From: Actinomycetota bacterium
Lineage (GTDB): Bacteria > Actinomycetota > Actinomycetes > Streptosporangiales > Streptosporangiaceae
Assembly: GCA_003242605.1 (NCBI GenBank)
Contig: QGUZ01000126.1
Span: 1-13,195 of the forward strand
Reading direction: 5' to 3'
DNA length: 13,195 nucleotides
The notes under the pieces were generated by a model. It worked only from the letters and a program-made list of their open reading frames with translations, ran no database searches and was not told the origin of the DNA. Made by a program: the position numbers and the translations under genes. This document shows, in pieces, positions 6,737-11,258 of the stretch (the first letter of the stretch is position 1; every line of letters begins with the position of its first letter).

Positions 6737-7735
6737 TCAGTCCTCCTTCAGCGCCCGCAGCCCGCGTTCCACCAGCGGCAGCACCTGGTCGCCGATCGTG
6801 TCGAAGCCCGCGCCCACGGTGAGCCCCCGGCCGTGCCGGTAGTGGATGCCCTCGGAGATCACGGCGAGCTTGAAGCAGGCAAGGCCGACGTACCAGCCGA
6901 GCCGGTACGGCTCGCGCCCGGTGGCCTCCGCGTACCGCTCGGCGAGGCCGTCGCCGTACCCCTCGGCCTCGCTGTACAGGAGGAACAGCGCCAGATCGGT
7001 GAGCGGGTCGCCGAGGGTCGCCATCTCCCAGTCGAGCACCGCGCCGATCCGGCCGTCCGGGGTGATCACGGCGTTGCCGAGCTTGAAGTCGCCGTGCACG
7101 ATCGACCCCGGCCCGGACGGCCGCGGCACGGTCGCGGCGAGCCGCTCGTGCAGCAGGTCGATGCCGGGCAGCTCGCGGCTGCGGGAGGCGTCGAGCTGCC
7201 GCTTCCACCGCCGCACCTGCCGCTCCAGGTAGCCCTCGGGGCGGCCGAAGTCCGCGAGCCCCACCTCCGCCGGGTCGATCCGGTGCAGCAGCGCGAGCAC
7301 GTCGGTCAGCTCGAGCAGCAGTCGGGCCACGCGCTCGTCGCGCTCGGCCGGGTCCGGGCGGTCGAACCGGGGCGCGCCGCCGTGCAGCACGATGCCGGGC
7401 ACGTACTCCATGACGTAGAAGGGGGCGCCGATCACCTCCTCGTCCCGGCACAGCAGGTGGGTGCGCGGCACCGGCACGCCCGAGCCGGCGAGCGCGGTCA
7501 TCACCCGGTACTCGCGGCCCATGTCGTGCGCGGTGGCGAGCACGTGGCCGAGCGGCGGGCGGCGCACCACGAGCCGGTTCCCGGCCGCGTCGCGCACCAG
7601 GTAGGTGAGGTTCGACATGCCGCCTTGGATCACCTCGGCGGTGAGCGGCCCGGCCGCGACCCCCGCCGCCTCCAGGTACGGGCCGAGGCGGGCGAGGTCG
7701 AGTCCCGGCGGCCCGGACGGCTGCTGCTGCCCCAT
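6737..7735 (-). CDS. Phosphotransferase (APH/ACAD10-11 kinase-domain family, LvaA-like)
   Basis: This predicted small-molecule kinase has 332 aa from the ATG at 7735, which has GGGAG 6 bases upstream; a GTG at 7738 is also possible but is only 3 bases from it. The aminoglycoside/choline-kinase fold shows a nucleotide loop (VIQGGMSNLTYLVRD, near 36-49), the LVVRRPPLGHVLATAHDMGREYRVM block, the hinge YVMEYVPG, the catalytic loop VHGDFKLGN (H214, D216, N221) and the metal site LDWEMATLGDP (D235). This wording matches the N-terminal kinase domain of eukaryotic ACAD10/ACAD11 and bacterial homologues paired with acyl-CoA dehydrogenases. It is not a typical antibiotic kinase. The gene runs directly into the dehydrogenase gene (TGA then ATG). 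A TetR-type operator lies 31 bp upstream. The likely substrate is a 4-hydroxyacyl-CoA, by family knowledge. Confidence 0.9.
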   Translation of the reverse strand: MGQQQPSGPPGLDLARLGPYLEAAGVAAGPLTAEVIQGGMSNLTYLVRDAAGNRLVVRRPPLGHVLATAHDMGREYRVMTALAGSGVPVPRTHLLCRDEEVIGAPFYVMEYVPGIVLHGGAPRFDRPDPAERDERVARLLLELTDVLALLHRIDPAEVGLADFGRPEGYLERQVRRWKRQLDASRSRELPGIDLLHERLAATVPRPSGPGSIVHGDFKLGNAVITPDGRIGAVLDWEMATLGDPLTDLALFLLYSEAEGYGDGLAERYAEATGREPYRLGWYVGLACFKLAVISEGIHYRHGRGLTVGAGFDTIGDQVLPLVERGLRALKED

Positions 7736-7766
7736 CACGCACTCCCGGTCACAAAGCCCTCACGAG

Positions 7767-7786
7767 CATACCGACCGTCCGGTATG
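7767..7786. promoter_or_regulatory. TetR-type operator before the phosphotransferase/dehydrogenase operon
   Basis: CATACCG-ACCGTC-CGGTATG has perfect 7-bp outer arms around a 6-base centre. It lies 31 bp upstream of the phosphotransferase start. On the minus strand it ends in TATGCT (7773-7768 region read GGTATGCT), which could be the -10 element, so a bound repressor would block transcription. It shares 13 of 16 bases with the site at 4859-4874. The adjacent upstream TetR gene (7844-8422) is an alternative source of the repressor, but that protein has a different probable operator at 8431-8460. Confidence 0.6.
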
Positions 7787-7843
7787 TCCCGCCAGGAGGC
7801 CCGCCCGGCACGGCCCGGCGGCCGGACGACCAGGACAGACCGG

Positions 7844-8422
7844 TCAGCGGGAGAGCATGCCGGCGAGCGCCTCGCGCACCGCGCTGCGCAGCTCGTCGCG
7901 GCCGGGCACCGGGCCCGCGCCGGCGATCGCGTCGAAGACCAGGCCGTCGAGGAAGGCGACAAGTCGCTGGCCGTGCCGTACCGGATCGGGGGACCCGGCG
8001 GCGGCGAGCAGGGCGACGGCGCCCTCGCGGTAGGCGCGGCCCGCCTCGTCGTAGACCCGGCGCAGCTCGGGGCGGCGGGTGGCCTCGAGCGCGAGCTCGT
8101 ACCGGGCGATCGTGGCGACCCGGCCCACGGTGATCAGCCCGTGCACGAACTCGGCCATGAGGTCGGCGAGCACGTCGGGGTCGGTGAGGTCGGACGCGGC
8201 GGCCACCTCGACCAGCCCGCCCGCCCGGGAGGCCTCCAGCTCGACGAGCCGGGCGACGGCGAGCTCGAGCAGGGCGGCGCGGGTGCGGGCGACGTTCGAG
8301 GTGGAGCCGGGCGGCAGCCCGGCCGCCTCGTCGACCGCGCGATGGGTGAGGCCGCGCATGCCGCGCTCGGCGAGCAGCGCGAGCGCCGTGTCCGCGACGA
8401 GCTCCGCCCGTGAGGAGACCAC
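7844..8422 (-). CDS. TetR-family transcriptional regulator, divergent from the monooxygenase gene
   Basis: This 192-aa regulator has an N-terminal TetR HTH (about 5-50: VADTALALLAERGMRGLTHRAVDEAAGLPPGSTSNVARTRAALL). The PPGSTSN-RTR--LL recognition helix wording is common in actinobacterial TetR proteins. A helical ligand domain follows with LMAEFVHGLITVGRVATIARYELALEATRRPELR. The start is a GTG at 8422 with only a weak ribosome site, so low-level expression or leaderless-like translation is possible. The gene diverges from the FAD monooxygenase gene 51 bp away, and the spacer holds two identical-arm palindromes. This layout is typical of a repressor that controls itself and its neighbour. The ligand is probably a substrate of the monooxygenase, by inference. 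It lies 105 bp upstream of the phosphotransferase gene on the same strand, so readthrough is possible. Confidence 0.9.
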   Translation of the reverse strand: MVSSRAELVADTALALLAERGMRGLTHRAVDEAAGLPPGSTSNVARTRAALLELAVARLVELEASRAGGLVEVAAASDLTDPDVLADLMAEFVHGLITVGRVATIARYELALEATRRPELRRVYDEAGRAYREGAVALLAAAGSPDPVRHGQRLVAFLDGLVFDAIAGAGPVPGRDELRSAVREALAGMLSR

Positions 8423-8430
8423 GAGCTCAG

Positions 8431-8460
8431 ACTACACATGTAGTACACTACAGGTGTAGT
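8431..8460. promoter_or_regulatory. Twin palindromic operators between the TetR and monooxygenase genes
   Basis: There are two perfect 14-bp inverted repeats with identical arms: ACTACA-CA-TGTAGT (8431-8444) and ACTACA-GG-TGTAGT (8447-8460). Their centres are 16 bp apart, about one and a half helical turns. They fill most of the 51-bp divergent spacer; the second copy ends right before the monooxygenase ribosome site (AAAGGAG at 8461-8467). TACACT (8444-8449) could serve as a rightward -10 and TAGTCT (8434-8429) as a leftward one, so occupancy would block both promoters. The ACTACA/TGTAGT arms also resemble BlaI/CopY-type sites, but no such regulator is encoded nearby. Confidence 0.75.
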
Positions 8461-8473
8461 AAAGGAGCTGATC

Positions 8474-9610
8474 ATGAAGCATGCGGTGGTGATCGGGGCC
8501 GGGATCGGCGGCCTCACGGCGGCGGTCGCGCTGGAGCGGCGCGGCTGGCGGGTGACGGTGTGCGAGCGGGCCCCGCGGCTGGAGCCGGTGGGCTCGGCCG
8601 TGGCCATCGCCCCGAACGCGATCGCCGCGCTCGAGTCGCTCGGCCTCGGCGACGCCGTGCGCGACCGCTCGGTGATGCAGGGCGACGCGGGCATCCGCCG
8701 GGCCGACGGCCGGTGGCTGAACCGAACCCGGGCCGAGGTGATCGTCGAGCGGTACGGCCGGCCGATCGTGCTGCTCATGCGGGCCGAGCTCGTCGGCCTG
8801 CTCGCGGACCGGCTCGCCCCGGACGCGCTGCGCCTCGGCACCGTGGTACGGCGGGCCGACCCGGCGACCGGCCGGGTGGAGACCGACGCGGGCGACCTCG
8901 ACGCCGACCTCGTGGTCGCCGCCGACGGCATCGACTCGGCGATCCGGGCGCAGCTGTTCCCCGGCCACCCCGGTCCGGTGTACACCGGGCACACGAGCTG
9001 GCGCATCGTCGTCCCCCGGCCGCCGGGGCCGTGCCCGTACGGCGAGGTGTGGGGCCGCGGCCTGCTGTCCGGCGCGGCCGGGCTCACCGGCGACCGGATC
9101 TACTGCTACTTCACCGCCCCGGCGCCGGAGGGGGCCACCGCGCCCGACGAGCGGGCCGAGCTCGCCCGGCTGTTCGCGGGCTGGCCCGACCCGATCCCGC
9201 GGCTGATCGCCGCGGCCGAGCCGGAGACGGTGATCCGCACCGACCTGCGCTGCCTCGACACCCCGCTGCCCGCCTACCACGCCGGCCGCATCGCGCTGAT
9301 CGGCGACGCCGCGCATGCGATGACCCCGCACCTGGGCCAGGGCGCCTGCCAGGCGATCGAGGACGCCGTGGTGCTCGCCCACGTCGCGGCCACCTCCGGC
9401 GACCTGGCCGCGTACACGGCCGCGCGGCTCCCCCGCACCACCGCGATCGCCCGGCGGTCCCGCACCATCGGCCGGGTCGCCACCTGGGCCAATCCGGTCG
9501 CGGTCGCCGTACGCGACCTCGCCCTGTCGATCGCCGGGCGGCTCGACCCGGCCACCGCCGTCCGGCAATTCGACGCGGTGTTCGCCTGGCGTCCCCCGCA
9601 GGCGGCCTGA
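8474..9610 (+). CDS. FAD-dependent monooxygenase (PHBH/UbiH/TetX-like, class A)
   Basis: This single-component flavoprotein hydroxylase has 378 aa. The Rossmann motif GAGIGG lies at 8-13 (MKHAVVIGAGIGGLTAAVALERRGW). The DG motif is VVAADGIDSAIR at 148-158, involved in FAD and NAD(P)H contact. The GD motif is IALIGDAAHAMTPHLGQGACQAIEDAVVL, with G277-D278 binding the FAD ribityl chain. The length suits the salicylate hydroxylase/zeaxanthin epoxidase/TetX group. Such enzymes use NAD(P)H and O2 to hydroxylate aromatic or polyketide-like compounds; the substrate cannot be read from sequence. The ATG at 8474 has AAAGGAG 6 bases upstream. It diverges from a TetR gene and is followed by a strong terminator, so it is monocistronic. 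The layout suggests inducible detoxification or modification of a compound that is also the TetR ligand. Confidence 0.93.
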   Translation: MKHAVVIGAGIGGLTAAVALERRGWRVTVCERAPRLEPVGSAVAIAPNAIAALESLGLGDAVRDRSVMQGDAGIRRADGRWLNRTRAEVIVERYGRPIVLLMRAELVGLLADRLAPDALRLGTVVRRADPATGRVETDAGDLDADLVVAADGIDSAIRAQLFPGHPGPVYTGHTSWRIVVPRPPGPCPYGEVWGRGLLSGAAGLTGDRIYCYFTAPAPEGATAPDERAELARLFAGWPDPIPRLIAAAEPETVIRTDLRCLDTPLPAYHAGRIALIGDAAHAMTPHLGQGACQAIEDAVVLAHVAATSGDLAAYTAARLPRTTAIARRSRTIGRVATWANPVAVAVRDLALSIAGRLDPATAVRQFDAVFAWRPPQAA

Positions 9611-9636
9611 CGCCGCGTCCGGGGTGCGCGCGAAAA

Positions 9637-9677
9637 GCGCCGGGCCCCGTTCCCGGAGCGGGAACGGGGCCCGGCGC
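9637..9677. terminator. Bidirectional terminator with a perfect 19-bp stem
   Basis: Positions 9637-9655 and 9659-9677 are exact reverse complements around a 3-base GAG loop. The hairpin lies between the stop codons of the monooxygenase (9610) and the converging transporter gene (9689). AAAA at 9633-9636 gives a U tract for transcripts coming from the transporter side; the other side lacks one. It most likely terminates both converging transcripts. Confidence 0.85.
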
Positions 9678-9688
9678 GGCGAGATCGG

Positions 9689-10555
9689 TCAGGGCACTCC
9701 GACGGGCACCGGGGGCGTCGCCGACCGATCCTTGGTGATCCGGTCGGGCGCCATCCGGCCGAGCATCACGGTCCCGGCGATGAGCACCCCGGCGGCGATG
9801 CTCGCCGGGATGACGTTGCCGATGCCGGTCGGCACGGGCTCACCGAGCAGCAGCACCCCGGCGAGCACCGACACGATCGGGTCGACGACCTGGACCACCG
9901 CGTACGCGACGCCGAAGTAGCCCACCGCGTACGACTTCTGCAGCAGCACCACCGCCCAGACGAGCAGCACCGGTATGGCGAGGCTGAACCAGTGCAGCAG
10001 GCGGCTGAGATCCCCGTGCAGGCCGCCGCCCACCACCCGTACGAAGGTGGAGACCGACGCGGTGACCGCCCCGGCGGCGACGGCGAGGGCCATCGCCTTC
10101 GGCGCGCCGGTGAGCCGCCGGGCGATCAGGTGACAGGCGACCACGATGAGCGCCACGGTCGCCAGGAAGCCCACCGCCGCACGGTCGCTCAGCGACGGCG
10201 GGGTGTTGCTCGCCGGCACGATCAGCACCAGGCCGAGCAGGCCGACGGTCACCGCGATCGAGCCGACGATCTCCAGGCGGTGCGGGCGGCGTCCGTATAA
10301 CCAGGCGGCGACCGGTACCGCGAACACCAGCGTGGTGACGCTGACCGGCTGGACCACGATCAGAGGGGCGAAGCTCAGCGCGACCGCGTGCAGCGCTGCC
10401 CCGGCGAACCCGATGGCGCCGCCGATCCACCACCGGGGCCGCCGTACCAGCTTGAGCGTCGCGCCGTCGGCGACGGCCTCGTACTGCTGCAGCGCCGCGC
10501 CGAGCGCGTATCCCAAGGCCCCGAGGAGCGCGATCGAGACCCCCAACCACGTCAT
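9689..10555 (-). CDS. DMT-superfamily (EamA/NIPA-like) membrane transporter
   Basis: This 288-aa inner-membrane protein has about nine hydrophobic segments (roughly 2-22, 42-60, 64-86, 95-113, 125-145, 153-172, 188-206, 211-237, 246-266) and a polar proline-rich tail. The loop PLIVVQPVSVTTLVFAVPVAAW after the third segment and VVDPIVSVLAGVLLLGEPV near 224-242 are typical of DMT proteins, the latter of the second EamA half; there is some likeness to NIPA-type magnesium transporters. The substrate is unknown. I chose the ATG at 10555 because GAGGG (10566-10562) is 6 bases upstream; an ATG at 10561 would abut that site. The frame runs on to 10624, but that part is leader sequence with a hairpin. 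A terminator with a 19-bp stem follows the gene. Confidence 0.85.
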   Translation of the reverse strand: MTWLGVSIALLGALGYALGAALQQYEAVADGATLKLVRRPRWWIGGAIGFAGAALHAVALSFAPLIVVQPVSVTTLVFAVPVAAWLYGRRPHRLEIVGSIAVTVGLLGLVLIVPASNTPPSLSDRAAVGFLATVALIVVACHLIARRLTGAPKAMALAVAAGAVTASVSTFVRVVGGGLHGDLSRLLHWFSLAIPVLLVWAVVLLQKSYAVGYFGVAYAVVQVVDPIVSVLAGVLLLGEPVPTGIGNVIPASIAAGVLIAGTVMLGRMAPDRITKDRSATPPVPVGVP

Positions 10556-10557
10556 CG

Positions 10558-10581
10558 GCATCCCTCGCGGGCGAGGAATGC
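10558..10581 (-). promoter_or_regulatory. Hairpin covering the ribosome site of the DMT transporter gene
   Basis: In the leftward transcript, positions 10581-10571 (GCATTCCTCGC) pair with 10568-10558 (GCGAGGGATGC) through 11 pairs including one G-U, around two loop bases (realistically four). The paired strand contains the Shine-Dalgarno GAGGG and ends 2 bases before the chosen ATG. As drawn it would hide the ribosome site, suggesting translational control or a GC-rich coincidence. It resembles no riboswitch I can name. Confidence 0.4.
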
Positions 10582-10665
10582 GGGCAGGAACGCATAAAGG
10601 GACGTCGATCGGGTCATGGAGCAAGCTTACGGGCTCTGCTCACCCCACTTGCAGGGAACGCCGTA

Positions 10666-10684
10666 GTCACGACCGCATCGTGAC
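10666..10684 (-). terminator. Short hairpin after the VOC protein gene
   Basis: GTCACGA (10666-10672) and TCGTGAC (10678-10684) form a perfect 7-bp stem with a 5-base loop, 2 bases past the VOC gene stop codon. No T tract follows on the minus strand. It is a plausible weak or U-less terminator; the downstream transporter gene is on the same strand 111 bp further on. Confidence 0.4.
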
Positions 10685-10686
10685 CC

Positions 10687-11082
10687 TCACGAGGGCTGCG
10701 GTGTGACGCAGAACAGGTGGCCCTCGGGGTCGGCGAGCACGGTCCAGCGCTCCCCGCCGGGCTGGAAGTCGGGCCTGGTCGCGCCGAGCGCGAGGTAGTC
10801 GGCGACCGCCTTCGGCACGTCCGGGACCCGCAGGTCGAGGTGGAACTGCTTGCCCGGTCCCGGCCACGGCGCGGGCGCGCGCTCGGGCACCCGGACGAAG
10901 TAGAGGGTGTGCACGCCGTCGCCGATCGCCGCGTACTCGTCCGCGGCGTGGGTGATCTCGTAGCCGAGGATCGTCGCGTAGAACTCGGCGAGCCGCCGGG
11001 GCTCGGCGCAGTCGATCGTCACCCCCAGCAGCGTCGCCGTCGTCACGGTGGGCCTCGTCGCATCGGTCGGGTTCGTCGTCAT
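10687..11082 (-). CDS. VOC-family (glyoxalase-like) protein
   Basis: This small soluble protein (131 aa) has the paired beta-alpha-beta-beta-beta layout of one vicinal-oxygen-chelate unit pair. The first module is TLLGVTIDCAEPRRLAEFYATILGYEI and the second is FHLDLRVPDVPKAVADYLALGA, ending LADPEGHLFCVTP. The wording matches the Glyoxalase_6-type group common in actinobacteria. H81 (QFHLDL) is a likely metal ligand, but the first module has D at the place often held by His (VTIDC), so metal binding and catalysis are uncertain. The ATG at 11082 has GAGG 8 bases upstream; a longer reading to 11205 adds a low-complexity stretch without family likeness. Such proteins act in fosfomycin, bleomycin or methylglyoxal handling, or as binding proteins; none can be assigned here. 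Confidence 0.85.
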   Translation of the reverse strand: MTTNPTDATRPTVTTATLLGVTIDCAEPRRLAEFYATILGYEITHAADEYAAIGDGVHTLYFVRVPERAPAPWPGPGKQFHLDLRVPDVPKAVADYLALGATRPDFQPGGERWTVLADPEGHLFCVTPQPS

Positions 11083-11170
11083 GGGCCCATCCTCGGCGGC
11101 GAACCTGCCATCTTCCGTCAGGTACGGCGAGCCGTGCCGGCCGCGGGCGAGCGGAGGCGCGCCCGGGTGT

Positions 11171-11198
11171 GGGAACGTGGACACCGGCACCGGCGTTG
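11171..11198 (+). promoter_or_regulatory. Candidate ECF sigma factor promoter of secA2
   Basis: GGGAAC (11171-11176), 17 bases, then CGTTG (11194-11198) fits the GGAAC-N17/18-(C)GTT consensus known for sigma-E, sigma-H and sigma-R type factors of actinobacteria. A start would fall near 11203-11206, giving a leader of about 55 bases to the GTG at 11259. No sigma-A-like pair is convincing in this region. The match is by eye only. Confidence 0.45.
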
Positions 11199-11258
11199 AA
11201 GCCACCGAGGTCGCGGTGGCGGGCCGCGCCGGCGGCCGGAGCGGAGCACGGAGGACGC

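Noticed and set aside
6737..7735. Aminoglycoside resistance kinase
   Set aside because: The fold is shared, but the residue pattern and tight coupling to an ACAD11-like dehydrogenase point to acyl-CoA metabolism.
5576..8413. A very long rightward open frame of about 945 codons antisense to the dehydrogenase, phosphotransferase and TetR genes
   Set aside because: It mirrors the third-position GC bias of the real genes, is rich in R, H, G and P without any family motif, and spans two well-identified genes and their promoter.
8431..8460. BlaI/CopY-type operator pair
   Set aside because: The arms resemble such sites, but no BlaI-type regulator or beta-lactamase gene is present; the adjacent TetR gene is the simpler owner. 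Kept as an alternative.
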